A DNA stretch of 64,000 nt from J027 sp965215855 (GCA_965215855.1 CBDCER010000003.1:1488001-1552000), one strand, 5' to 3'; shown: positions 35,832 through 44,874, counted from the first letter of the stretch. Program-made: numbers and translations. Notes: a model not told the origin generated them from the letters alone.

Positions 35832-37255
35832 ATTCTATCAGGGTGCATTCCAGATTAGGGGCAAACATCAGGCAGCGTCCCATAGCGCATCAAATTCATT
35901 GCTCAGGATAGCAGAACGAATGACTAACATGCGATCAGCATTGGCACGTTCCCAGCGCATACCAGGGCCAGTCAAGCGGACTTTGAATTGCTTAATGGCG
36001 CTTTCGACGGTACCTGATCCGATTAAGCAATCGTCAGCACGGAATTGCTGGTAGTGCATACGCCGTTGATGACGGTCAAAATAACGGGCATGGTCGGATA
36101 AACCGTGGTCATTAAGAACCGTGGTAATTTTGAAGATCTCACCGCGAAAGAGTGGCGTTTTCATACGCCGAAACCAGCGGCGAGCATGGTCGTCATCGTC
36201 AGGGAAAAGCGCATGGGCGGCTTGCGCCAAGTGCTGCATGGCGTGATACCAATCCACAATCTGGGTACTATCGGGAAAAAGATCATTCGCCAGGTTCCAG
36301 ATCCACTCAGCTCCGTCGGCAGTCACACTGGTACGAGCAGCTTGAGGAATACGGTGTTGAACCGCCAGCGCCCAGAGTGCCGTACTGAACTGCGCCACAT
36401 TGCCCAGCACCGCCGTGTAATAAGTTGTTTCGGCAGCTGGCAAGTCAACCGTTTCGCCCGTGAGGGGGGCCTCGTGTTGAGCCGTTCCGATGGTGTAGAC
36501 CGTGCCCACTTTCATTTCCTTCCAGCCTTCTCCGCGGATATTAACCATACCCCCATCCATACTTATCCCCTGGGGTGTTTGGTGATCTTGGTCGCTACTC
36601 TCCAGGATAATCCGTTCGGGCGATACCCTGGTACGTTGCTTCACAACTGCCTCCTGTAGCCGTTCCCCTTGCACTTGTACCTCGCGCCACAGATTGCTCT
36701 GCGGAATGGTCTGCCGCCCGATCCGCTCCATAACCTGCACTACCTGTCCATACGGCAGCAACCCGCCTAACCAGACCAACTGGCAGGCCAGTGTCGCACT
36801 ATACTGGCTCTTGCCCAGCCGCCACTGCTGATCCAGGGGGAAAAACGCCGATCCGGCATGTCTCACAATAGTAGTAACCGCGCTGCACGACCACATCCCC
36901 ACTGGTCGTCTTGACATACTTGGGTTTCTTGCCCTTGTTACGCATCTTGACCCCACATCCCTTGCACTTCACGCCTCCTTCTGGCTTCGCTTCCTCGCTC
37001 GCCTGTGCCACCAACCCTGCCGTTATCTCCGCTTTGATGGCATCTCCAGCCTGATGCGCCAAGGCCTCAATCTCATCCAAGCTGATTTCCTTAGCTGACT
37101 TTTTCTCTGCTATCAGTCGTTCCAGCTCTGCTTCTGCCCTGGCCTTCAGTCCTGCCAACAGTTCTTCATCGCTCAACTTCATTGTTGTTTACCCTTCTCG
37201 CTTTTCTCCCAGTTTACTCTTTTTGCCCCCAATCTGGAATGCACCCATTCTATCA
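35832..37255 (-). mobile_element. ISKra4-family insertion sequence with target duplication
   Basis: The element itself is 35841-37246. The inverted repeats are 25 bases, with a single mismatch, starting GGGTGCATTCCAGATT at 35841 and complemented at 37222-37246. The direct repeat ATTCTATCA (35832-35840 and 37247-37255) is a 9-base target-site duplication. The only gene is a frameshifted transposase, so it cannot move by itself unless the shift is bypassed. Confidence 0.92.
35868..37182 (-). pseudogene. ISKra4-family transposase, frameshifted
   Basis: The N-terminal frame (37182 to about 36830) has a helical region then a zinc-ribbon-like CKGCGVKMRNKG...YYYCETC. The C-terminal frame (about 36840 to 35868) starts FFPLDQQWRLGK and contains MDGGMVNIRGEGW, VTADGAEWIWN and VDWYHAMQHLAQAA, with the catalytic acids. 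ADDCLIGSGTVESAIKQFK follows with the final Glu. An extra C in a CCCCC run near 36835 causes the +1 shift. Apart from this the protein is complete, about 460 residues. Confidence 0.88.
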
Positions 37256-37331
37256 CCTAAAATGTTACCGAGGAAACCATGTCCAGCGACGAGAGAATGA
37301 CAATAGATGAACGTCGAAAATACTTAACTAC

Positions 37332-38452
37332 CTAAGTTTTGTGCAAACGAGCGAAGAGCAGCTCTAATTGAACCGGGATTGGGTTCGGCATAAGGGCATT
37401 CAGCACAGCCGTCGCCCAACGTGTCGAAGCTGAAATCAGCAGGTGCCATTGACCGTCCCAAAAGACACGCGCCCGAACCCGTCCCACTTTCCGAAACAGT
37501 TGTTTTGAGGTGGCGCTGGCAAATTCAGTGTGAGCCAGACGGTCTTGCTTGGCCCAATGGATCAGGTTGTGGGTGAGGAATACGAAGCGCAGAAAGGCAT
37601 AAATGGCATTGAATTGGTGGGAACGCATTGAATGTTGTAGACATGACGTGATTGGGCAAAGAAAGCCTCAATCGTTTGGCGTTCATTGTAGAACTCAAAA
37701 CAGCGAATAATCCCGAAATCAGGTGCGGGAAGATTGGTATACAACATTGAGTAGGTGATACGGCCATCTGGCAAATAGAACTCATACACGAGACGCCGAA
37801 TACCGTTTTCAGCGCGCAGTTCAGTGCCATGGGCCTCCTCGGCAACTGGGATCCAATCTTGGAGAGGTACCTGGGCAGCCAGACGGGCGGCGGTGTCGGA
37901 ACGGCCACTTTTCATGATGAAATAGCCGGGTAAACTTGCCAATAAACGGCGATTGTCAGCACTATCGTAGCCTGCATCCAGGCGGCGGATCATGGTTACA
38001 CCTGGGTTATCGCGCCCTAATTGCCGATCAATATCGCGTAGCAGATCCGGCAACCGTTCCCGGCACCCCACATTGCCCGGATCCAGGTAGAATTGGTCAA
38101 TATCAACGGCAATCTGCCCTTTGGCGCGGCGTGCTTGGGAATGCCGCACAAACACTTCGGCATGAACCTCTCCCAATTCAGCCACATTCTCTTCACTGAA
38201 CCGCGTCAAGTAACGGTTGATCTGTGACTGATCGGGGAAACGCTCCATTCCCAAATAGGTGGCCGCCGCTTGCTCTTCGCCCAGGGTCTCGTTGATCGTC
38301 TTCGTATGCGAACATCCCGTTATCAATGAGGCTATCACGGTTTGAGCCTTGTTCACAGTGCTATATACCACTTCTTTCATCTTGATGGCGACTTTCTCAC
38401 TCAACAACTGCCATAACCCGATTTCGTTCGCGTATTCCAACATCATCATCAA
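37332..38452 (-). pseudogene. IS1380/IS4-like transposase, frameshifted
   Basis: The main frame (38452 to about 37630) has MMLEYANEIGLWQLL, then DQSQINRYLTRFSEENVAEL, VAVDIDQFYLDPG.., RRLDAGYDSADNRRLL and EFYNERQTIEAFFAQSRHVYN. These carry DDE-type acids (the first Asp near DIDQ, the second in DAGYDS, and a Glu near ERQTIEAFF). Near 37630 the frame shifts by -1, and the sequence continues SHQFNAIYAFLRFVFLTHNL to 37332. The C-terminal half normally completes the DDE domain. Family assignment is by pattern only; I found no clear inverted repeats for this element. Confidence 0.72.
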
Positions 38453-38491
38453 AAAGACCGATACTGTCTCTTCTTGTGTTTCATCGACCTT

Positions 38492-39403
38492 AGAGCGTAT
38501 CTGAAAAGGTCAAGCAGCCCTTTTTTTGACAGCACGCTGACGGGCGAGACAGCGCACCATAAGATGTATCATAGCAGCATAAACCATAGCCTCACTATTG
38601 CGCGGCAAGTTCTCATAATCCTTGCTGAGGGCACGATAGCGGTTGAGCCAGCCAAATGTGCGTTCGACAACCCAGCGACGGGGTAAAACCACAAAGCCCT
38701 TAGTCCCTTCCGGACGTTTGACGATTTCTAATACCCAATGGCAAACAGTCGTGACCCACGTCAGCAGCCAGCGGACATTGTAACCCATATCGGCCCAAAT
38801 TAGCTGTAATCGTGGTCGTGTGCCACGTACTCGTTCCAGTACCAGTTTAGCACCATCTTGTTCCTGGATACTCGCGGCGTGAACGATGACCATCAAGACT
38901 AATCCTAACGTATCGACCAGGAGATGTCGCTTGCGTCCTTTGATCTTCTTGGCTGCGTCGTAGCCGCGTGGCCCCCTTTTTCAGTCGTCTTCACCGATTG
39001 GCTATCGATGATGGCGGCGCTGGGTTCAGGATCGCGTCCGGCTTCGACCCGCAATTCTCCGACCAGGATCGCATGTAGGCGCTCCCAAGTCCCGTCTTTC
39101 GACCACTTGTTGAAGTAATCATAGACCGTCTTGGCGGGGGGAAAGTCGTGGGGTAACAAGTCCCAAGCACACCCTGTTCGGGCGCGATAGAAGATTGCAT
39201 TCAGTATTTCGCGCATATTCACACCACGCGGACGCCCGCCCGGCTCGGCCCCTGGTATGTGAGGTTCAAGCAATGCCCATTCCGCATCTGTTATGTCTGT
39301 TGTGTATGGCTTTCGATCTATTGTCATTTCTGCTACACTTGCCAAAACTTCAGCTTATGGATTATTCGATTTTACCCCTTATCTGCCTTTTCAGATACGC
39401 TCT
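38492..39403 (-). mobile_element. IS5-family insertion sequence
   Basis: The element is delimited by 18-base inverted repeats, AGAGCGTATCTGAAAAGG at 38492-38509 and its exact complement at 39386-39403. It encodes a transposase in two overlapping frames. The right end abuts the remnant of an IS630-type transposase, which suggests it jumped into that older element. A 3-base TNA duplication typical of one IS5 subgroup is not identical on both sides (TTA versus TCA). Confidence 0.88.
38510..39345 (-). CDS. IS5-family transposase in two frames (possible -1 frameshift)
   Basis: The first frame (39345-38905) has ITDAEWALLEPHIPG, the HTH-type AIFYRARTGCAWDLLPHDFPP, WSKDGTWERLH and the first catalytic Asp in AAIIDSQSVKTTEKGG. 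At the run AAAAAGGGGG near 38975 the correct reading moves by -1 into GPRGYDAAKKIKGRKRHLLV. It continues through WADMGYNVRWLL and RRWVVERTFGWLNRYRAL to a normal end at 38510 (the annotated second frame begins 38896). Both parts are otherwise undamaged. IS427-group IS5 elements often express transposase by such recoding, so this may be functional; a simple mutation is the alternative. Confidence 0.8.
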
Positions 39404-39404
39404 C

Positions 39405-39557
39405 AGTCGACGTATCCCTGACGAACAAAGTCTTAGAACCGAATTGAAAGCTCTGGAGGATGAATGCAATGCGAAGGCATCATCGGTTAATTGGCGTTTT
39501 ACCACTGACGATGCCCGTATCAAATTGAAGCGTCTCTATCCCTCATTTTGTGATTGA
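39405..39557 (+). pseudogene. C-terminal remnant of IS630-family transposase
   Basis: The 50 codons directly after the IS5 right end read SRRIPDEQSLRTELKALEDE.., then NWRFTTDDARIKLKRLYPSF and a stop. The segment IPD...L..E..A.E...NA....NWRFTT.DARIKLKRLYP is the typical end of IS630-type transposases. The rest of the gene is not found on the other side of the IS5 element, so it is a fragment. Confidence 0.72.
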
Positions 39558-39859
39558 CACGGTACTAGGTGACTTTCTTGCAGAGTTTGAAGTTGTCGGA
39601 ACGCCATCTGCACTACGGAAGCCAAAGGGATGCGACGACGGATCATAAGAATAATCGACGAGAAAAACATCAACATCTCAGAAGCGTATGATGAAGCAGT
39701 GGTTTGAAAGTTTGTGCGATTTGGCAGCCTATCAACAGCACATGCCGATTTTCAGGACAAGATGATAAATGTTCAATTCAATAATGAGTATCTAACACTA
39801 TGTGAGTTGCACAGACATTTGAAAGAAGTGCGTCTTCTTTGACACAGAAAGCTTTGGTG
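39558..39859. other. intergenic region with short coding debris
   Basis: About 300 bases with no intact gene. Short plus-strand frames read DFLAEFEVVGTPSALRKPKG and MKQWFESLCDLAAYQQHMP, each soon closed by stops. They look like decayed pieces of one or more genes, possibly linked to the mobile elements at the left. Nothing more can be supported. Confidence 0.4.
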
Positions 39860-40663
39860 TTAAATTGTATATCCCAACGCCACCAATACCACCGTGATGA
39901 TGCCGAAAATTACTTCTTGAACGCCAATGATGGCAGCACGTGGTGCGGGGCCTCGGAAGCTGGAAAGCCCATAGAACGACCGTGCTAGCAGGATGATGAG
40001 TGCTGGAATCACCAGCCAGGGTGCTAAATCAGCAACCGTCAATCCGCTAACGGCCGCGAGACCGACGATATGCGCGAGATGGGCTGGTGCAATGGCAGAA
40101 TCTTCGCCACGTTCCAGGCGCAACCGTGCCCGTACATATAGGATTGTTCCGATCAGGCGAGCCGCCAGGATGATCCAAACCGCCATCGCCGCATCCAGCG
40201 CCCAACCATCTGCTAGGGCCAACACTGGAGCGACACTGGCTAGAGCCAATGCGCCAGTGATTTCCGGAACCAATTCGCGGCTGCGCCGTTTGAAATCATA
40301 GGATAGTTGGATCAGGGCAAGTGGTGTAGCAATGATGATAGGTTGCCAAAAAGCGTGAGCTGTGGTGATAAAGGCTAGCACAGCCGTGATCAATGCCAGC
40401 CCACCATAGCCTATTACAAACCGTTCGGCCCAGATGGTGCGTGGATAGCGTTTATCGCGTTGGTGATCGCGCAGCGCCAGTTCCAGAGGATGACGCACCA
40501 GAAATGCTGCAAAAGCCGCGATTCCCAACAATAACCCGGCCCATGATGGTGCAATCCACAGGCCGAGAATAATGGGTTCCAATACTATGCTCCAGCCACC
40601 ATGTTCGGTGGGGAGCGCAATCGGTCTTAAGCGAGGACGAGCCGATGATGCAGTTGTTGTCAT
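39860..40663 (-). CDS. YwiC-like integral membrane protein
   Basis: A 267-residue protein with about eight membrane helices. It starts with the family hallmark PTEHGGWSIVLEPIILGL, then LVRHPLELALRDHQRDKRYP and SYDFKRRSRELVPEITGALA. It belongs to the YwiC family, distantly related in topology to UbiA prenyltransferases; the HxxR and Asp-containing loops might bind polar head groups, but no activity is established. The start ATG at 40663 is four bases after the stop of the upstream secreted-protein gene, so the two are translationally close. Confidence 0.82.
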   Translation of the reverse strand: MTTTASSARPRLRPIALPTEHGGWSIVLEPIILGLWIAPSWAGLLLGIAAFAAFLVRHPLELALRDHQRDKRYPRTIWAERFVIGYGGLALITAVLAFITTAHAFWQPIIIATPLALIQLSYDFKRRSRELVPEITGALALASVAPVLALADGWALDAAMAVWIILAARLIGTILYVRARLRLERGEDSAIAPAHLAHIVGLAAVSGLTVADLAPWLVIPALIILLARSFYGLSSFRGPAPRAAIIGVQEVIFGIITVVLVALGYTI

Positions 40664-40666
40664 AAA

Positions 40667-41806
40667 TCAGTAGGTTGCCTTGAATTCGTAGTCAATAACC
40701 AGGGTTTCGCCAGGAGCTAATGTTACCTGCCACCGGAACAGATTGCCAGCCTCGCGCACAGGTTCTAGCGAAAATTGGAAATCCGATGATTCAGGCGGCC
40801 AGGCATCCACCACATCTATCTGGATGTCGCGGTCGCTGAAGTTATTGAGGGTCAGCGTGACTTCGTGCTGAGTGTCAAAACGATCTGGGGCATTGTCAAT
40901 GGCCGATACACTTTCAGCGCGACGCACACGCACATCCTGAAGACCGCCGACAGTAATGCTGCCTTCACTGCCGAGAGGGGTTGTCTCCACGAAATCACTG
41001 CCGATAAACAGGTTGTTTTGATAGGAACGCACAATGCCCTCGGCTAATGGTACCTCGGATGTATTCCGCACTTTGTAAATGACGGTAGGTTGCAAATCTA
41101 CTGGTGCATTCCACAGAATGACACGCCGCGCCGGTAGTTCAGCTTGCAAGAGACTGATGTAGATGGTTTCGGAGGGGGTGGCGCTGATTTGCCCGGCATC
41201 ATACACATGCTGGATTGTCACTGCCCCAGCATTGAGCGTCACGCCGCCAGTTGAATCGTCATAGCCCGCTACATATTGATTGACCGTCACCGACGACGTG
41301 CTATCAATCACCTGCGAGGTATCGACGCGCCCAGCTACCAATTTGACGTTAACTGCATCCAGTGTCAGAGTAGTGTTGGTAATTTCTGCATAAAAATCGA
41401 GCTGGACGGTTTCGGCGTCGGTTTCGGCGGCCAGTAGCATATCGTAGGTTGGTTTCCAACTGAGGCCAGGCAACAAATAGCCAAGTGTTATATCACGTAC
41501 TTCTGCTTCTCCACTGGAGTCCCATTGCAGCACGACCTGTCCATCACGGCGACTGATGCGATAGACGGGCAGGCGTTCACCGTTTTCATGCACGATCAAG
41601 GTGTCTTGATAAATGTTGGGGGGCAAGATAATCTGGACATCGGCATCGCCGGGCAAAGTCACATGATCTTGCACGTAGGCAATGTCATTCAAAAAAACAG
41701 CCACCGTTTCGGGTTGGCTGATATAGGTGATACGATCTTCGGCGGCTACTGGTGCTGTTGCTAACACGATCCCCAGCAGCAACGCTACAACGATAACACA
41801 TCTCAT
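40667..41806 (-). CDS. secreted DUF4139-like protein
   Basis: A 379-residue exported protein with signal peptide (core CVIVVALLLGIVLATAPVAA, cleavage near AAA-ED). The rest is almost entirely beta-strand: EVRDITLGYLLPGLSWKPTY, YAEITNTTLTLDAVNVKLVAG, IYISLLQAELPARRVILWNAP and ETLVIDYEFKATY. The pattern GYLLPGLSWKPTYD and the ITN.T..D...V.LVAG step are typical of DUF4139 proteins, which often combine beta-sandwich domains; no function is known. The ATG at 41806 has AAAGGATG eight bases upstream, better placed than the ATG three codons earlier. It precedes the YwiC-like gene and follows the phosphatase gene on the same strand. Confidence 0.75.
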   Translation of the reverse strand: MRCVIVVALLLGIVLATAPVAAEDRITYISQPETVAVFLNDIAYVQDHVTLPGDADVQIILPPNIYQDTLIVHENGERLPVYRISRRDGQVVLQWDSSGEAEVRDITLGYLLPGLSWKPTYDMLLAAETDAETVQLDFYAEITNTTLTLDAVNVKLVAGRVDTSQVIDSTSSVTVNQYVAGYDDSTGGVTLNAGAVTIQHVYDAGQISATPSETIYISLLQAELPARRVILWNAPVDLQPTVIYKVRNTSEVPLAEGIVRSYQNNLFIGSDFVETTPLGSEGSITVGGLQDVRVRRAESVSAIDNAPDRFDTQHEVTLTLNNFSDRDIQIDVVDAWPPESSDFQFSLEPVREAGNLFRWQVTLAPGETLVIDYEFKATY

Positions 41807-41818
41807 GATTGTCATCCT

Positions 41819-43090
41819 TTATTTTGGCTGGCCTCGATAGCGCACGACGACCAGCGTTAGGTCATCAAATGGCGGGGCATCACCGACGAAGTCTGCCACT
41901 GATTGCATGATTGCGCTTTTGATTTGCAGGGCAGATTGCCCGGCATGTTGATGAATAACCTCCGCCAAACGGTCTTCACCATAATCTTTGCCTTGTTCAT
42001 TAACGGCTTCCGTCAAACCATCAGTATAAAAAACGGCAATATCACCCGATTGCAGTTGATATTCTTGTGCTTCAAGCGGGATGGTGGCAAACCAGCCCAG
42101 AGCGTGACCGCCGCGTGGCAAAAAGATAACTTCTTGATCGGCGGCTCGATATAGAATGGGCAAATTATGTCCGGCATTTACCCCCCACATGTGCCCATCG
42201 TGGTCAAAGACAGCATAGTACATGGTAACGAACATACCACCCGTTGAATCTTCAAGTAACAGATGGTTAGTGCGTTGCACAGTCTCCATTGGGGAATCAG
42301 TGGCAAGTGCGTTGCCACGAAACAGACTGCGAGCCACCGCCATGTAAATCGCAGCTGCGGCCCCTTTATCCGATACATCGGCTACCACCACACCCATCTG
42401 CTTCTCATTCAGAATCAGACAATCATAGAAATCACCAGCGACTTCGCGGGCCGAATACCAATCGAATGCCACCTCGTAGCCAGGAAGCGGGTCGAACGTA
42501 TTCGGCAGTAAACCGCGCTGAATCTGTCGGGCCATCTCCAATTCGCTCTGCATCCGACCTTTTTCGACAGCAACTTGATAGAGTCGGGCGTTCTCAATTG
42601 CAAAACCAGCTTCGTTGGCGAAAGCGGCCAACAAATCACGGTGACTCTCATCGAAGATGCCTCGCCGCATCCGGTTATCGACATATACACACCCAATCAA
42701 GCGATCCCGTACCATAATTGGCACACTGAGAATCGAGCGCAACCCTTTGGTGACAATACTCTCGCCACCTTCCAGACGCTCGTCATCCATAGCGTCCAGC
42801 GTCAACAATGGCTCCCGACTCTCCAGAACTTGATTAATGATCGTGGTACTGACCTCGAAGGCAGGTCGGTCCAGGTCTTGACGATCCATGCCGCGTGCAA
42901 CCTGAAAGCGGAGTTGGCCGCTATCATCCAATAGCATCAAGAAACCACGTTCGGCTCCAGTTACTTCGACGACATGATCCATGACATAGTTCAACACTTC
43001 GTCCAGATCCAACGATGAGTTTAAATAGCGAGAAATAGCATAGAGCGTTTCAAGGTGAGCGGGGTCAACGGGCAATTTGTCATCGGACAT
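41819..43090 (-). CDS. GAF-domain PP2C-type phosphatase (RsbU/SpoIIE family)
   Basis: A 423-residue cytosolic protein. A GAF domain occupies about residues 20-170 (ISRYLNSSLDLDEVLNYVMD, then VPIMVRDRLIGCVYVDNR). A short coiled linker (MQSELEMARQIQRGLLPNTF) leads to the SpoIIE-like phosphatase domain (about 200-420). Its metal Asp residues are in REVAGDFYDCL, VVADVSDKGAAAAI, FYTDGLTE and PPFDDLTLVVV. Such enzymes dephosphorylate anti-sigma-factor antagonists in response to a signal felt by the GAF part. No anti-sigma or antagonist gene is nearby. The frame is open to 43132, but the ATG at 43090 with AAAGG upstream fits the start of relatives. Confidence 0.9.
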   Translation of the reverse strand: MSDDKLPVDPAHLETLYAISRYLNSSLDLDEVLNYVMDHVVEVTGAERGFLMLLDDSGQLRFQVARGMDRQDLDRPAFEVSTTIINQVLESREPLLTLDAMDDERLEGGESIVTKGLRSILSVPIMVRDRLIGCVYVDNRMRRGIFDESHRDLLAAFANEAGFAIENARLYQVAVEKGRMQSELEMARQIQRGLLPNTFDPLPGYEVAFDWYSAREVAGDFYDCLILNEKQMGVVVADVSDKGAAAAIYMAVARSLFRGNALATDSPMETVQRTNHLLLEDSTGGMFVTMYYAVFDHDGHMWGVNAGHNLPILYRAADQEVIFLPRGGHALGWFATIPLEAQEYQLQSGDIAVFYTDGLTEAVNEQGKDYGEDRLAEVIHQHAGQSALQIKSAIMQSVADFVGDAPPFDDLTLVVVRYRGQPK

Positions 43091-43184
43091 GGTTTCAGCC
43101 TTTCGAGGCAAGCGAAGTAGCAACGAATTCATTATAGCAATTTTGCTGTGATAATAAGAATTCGATCAAAAAATGTATCCAGCA

Positions 43185-43213
43185 TTGAAATGTGACTCAA
43201 ACGCCTTCATAAT
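43185..43213 (+). promoter_or_regulatory. promoter of rhomboid gene, possibly leaderless
   Basis: TTGAAA (43185-43190), a 17-base spacer and CATAAT (43208-43213). The ATG at 43220 is six bases after the -10 box, so transcription should begin at or beside the start codon. No ribosome binding site is present, consistent with a leaderless mRNA. Confidence 0.55.
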
Positions 43214-43219
43214 GGCAAT

Positions 43220-44005
43220 ATGGAACCTGATAACCAACAACAATCTCCTGGTATCCAACCATCACCCAATGGTAATGCTGTACGTGTTCGTATAACGCTG
43301 CCAACAGTAGAGCCGATTTTGACCTATAGCATTCTGGCTGTTTTAGCGTTGATCTTTATGTACTACTCGACATTGACTTTGCCAGAGAAGAACGCTTTTT
43401 TCCTGCGCTGGGCCAAGAGAAATGATTTGGTGTATGCGGGGGAATACTATCGGCTGTTCACCAGTATGTTTTTGCATCTGGACGCGACCCATATTCTGTT
43501 TAATGGCTGGGCTTTGTATCTATTTGGACGTGAGGTCGAAAGCCTGTTTGGGCATGTGCGCTTTGCCATCATTTATGTGATGGGCGGCCTGGCGGGTTCA
43601 ATTGGCAGCCTATTATATACCGATGCCATATCATTAGGGGCGTCGGGAGCCGTATTTGCTGTGTTTGCGGCTATGGGGGTGTATCTTTATCAACACCAGC
43701 ATCTCTATGGAGAATTGGCGCGAGTGCGATTAATGCAAATGGCTGCGTTGGGAATCATCAATATCATTTTTGGGTTGATGCCCGGAATGCGTATTGATAA
43801 TGCAGCCCATATTGGTGGTGCGTTGGGTGGATTTATTTTGGCATGGTTCATCAGCCCAGAGTTTCAACCCAGGCAAGACCCAGAACATATGGGGCAAGTT
43901 ATTATGATAGACGCCAATACACCTGACAAATGGATTATCGCGCCAGTCCTGTTCGGAGTCGGAATTGTGACCTCGGTAGCTTATGCCGCTGCGGTGTTGG
44001 GCTAG
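43220..44005 (+). CDS. rhomboid-family intramembrane serine protease
   Basis: A 261-residue membrane protein with about six or seven helices. The catalytic Ser142 is in SLGASGAVFAVFA and its His partner is His197 in DNAAHIGGALGGF. The oxyanion and L1 features are also present (HxxxN at 91-95 in DATHILFNGWALYLFG). Rhomboids cut membrane-anchored proteins within or next to the membrane. The substrate is unknown. The C-terminal tail has a short soluble part and a last helix. The stop overlaps the stop of lexA on the other strand by a few bases. Confidence 0.92.
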   Translation: MEPDNQQQSPGIQPSPNGNAVRVRITLPTVEPILTYSILAVLALIFMYYSTLTLPEKNAFFLRWAKRNDLVYAGEYYRLFTSMFLHLDATHILFNGWALYLFGREVESLFGHVRFAIIYVMGGLAGSIGSLLYTDAISLGASGAVFAVFAAMGVYLYQHQHLYGELARVRLMQMAALGIINIIFGLMPGMRIDNAAHIGGALGGFILAWFISPEFQPRQDPEHMGQVIMIDANTPDKWIIAPVLFGVGIVTSVAYAAAVLG

Positions 44006-44712
44006 ATCTGGCGTAATACAGCCAACACCCGACCCTGAATTTGCACATGATGTGCATCAACATAAATTGGAGCCATTGTCGAATTGGCTGGTTGGAGCCG
44101 CACCTGCGAACCTTCACGATAGATATGTTTCAACGTTGTTTCATGATTTTCTGATAGCCAGACAGCCACCATGTCTCCATCGTTGGCAGTTTCTTGGCGT
44201 TTTAAGATCACAATATCGTTGTGATTCACCAGGGAATCTATCATGGATTCGCCATTGACACGCAGCGCGAAAATCTCACTGTCTTTAGACAACCGCCCCA
44301 AAAGGCGTGTCGGCAACTCGACCATATCATCTTCATCGTAGTAGGTTCCAAAGTCAGCACCAGGCAAGGCCACTGGTTCGCTGGCGACAATTTTGCCGAC
44401 TAGGGGCACACGCATAATGTTGACGTCGCTCTCGACGACGCGCAGCCCAACTTCCTGGAAATTGCGATCTTCTAATGTCCGCAGTAACCGCAGCCCCCGC
44501 GACACTTTCTTTTCGCGCTTGATATACCCCAAAGCTTCCAGTTTATTCAGGTTATAGTTGACGACTGAAGTCGAAGCGATATGAACAGCTTCACCGATTT
44601 CCCGAATAGTTGGTGGGTAGCCAGAGTCCGTATAGCAGTGTTCAATGAATTTCAGAATTTTCTTTTGGCGTTCTGAGAGTTGGGTGCGGCGTTTTCGAGA
44701 GCGCATACTCAT
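44002..44712 (-). CDS. lexA: LexA repressor
   Basis: A 236-residue SOS repressor. The winged-helix DNA-binding domain is at about 10-78 (LSERQKKILKFIEHCYTDSG, PTIREIGEAVHIASTSVVNY). The S24 protease-like domain covers 100-236, with catalytic Ser156 (NGESMID) and Lys195 (TTLKHIY). The cleavage loop reads VGKIVASEPV. The expected Ala-Gly pair is Ala110-Ser111 here, an unusual substitution at the self-cleavage bond. The frame is open to 44871, but that part reads through the promoter. The ATG at 44712 or the next one at 44706 (AAAGG six bases upstream) is the start. Upstream lies a perfect SOS box, so lexA is likely autoregulated. Confidence 0.92.
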   Translation of the reverse strand: MSMRSRKRRTQLSERQKKILKFIEHCYTDSGYPPTIREIGEAVHIASTSVVNYNLNKLEALGYIKREKKVSRGLRLLRTLEDRNFQEVGLRVVESDVNIMRVPLVGKIVASEPVALPGADFGTYYDEDDMVELPTRLLGRLSKDSEIFALRVNGESMIDSLVNHNDIVILKRQETANDGDMVAVWLSENHETTLKHIYREGSQVRLQPANSTMAPIYVDAHHVQIQGRVLAVLRQI

Positions 44713-44737
44713 CCTTTGTAATCCTTGCACAATAATT

Positions 44738-44749
44738 GCACAAATGTTC
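44738..44749 (-). promoter_or_regulatory. possible second, weaker LexA site
   Basis: GAACATTTGTGC on the minus strand matches the GAAC-N4-GTTC operator with one mismatch. It lies downstream of the lexA -10 box near the transcription start. Confidence 0.35.
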
Positions 44750-44763
44750 GTTTGAATACCCAA

Positions 44764-44793
44764 ATTATAAGACGAACTTGTGTTCGATGTCAA
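44764..44793 (-). promoter_or_regulatory. lexA promoter with SOS box in the spacer
   Basis: On the minus strand: -35 TTGACA (44793-44788), an 18-base spacer, and -10 TATAAT (44769-44764), both perfect consensus. The spacer holds the perfect palindrome CGAACACAAGTTCG (44773-44786), the Gram-positive SOS box. Repressor bound here would block the polymerase directly. Confidence 0.88.
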
Positions 44794-44874
44794 GGATGGC
44801 AAAGGAGGGGGTATACGAGTTATGTTTCCAAGTGGAGATTGACCGATCTTATCAGTATTTTGTATCTGCAAATA

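Noticed and set aside
37256..38492. Inverted repeats for the IS1380/IS4-like element
   Set aside because: The sequences near 37320 and 38460 do not pair convincingly.
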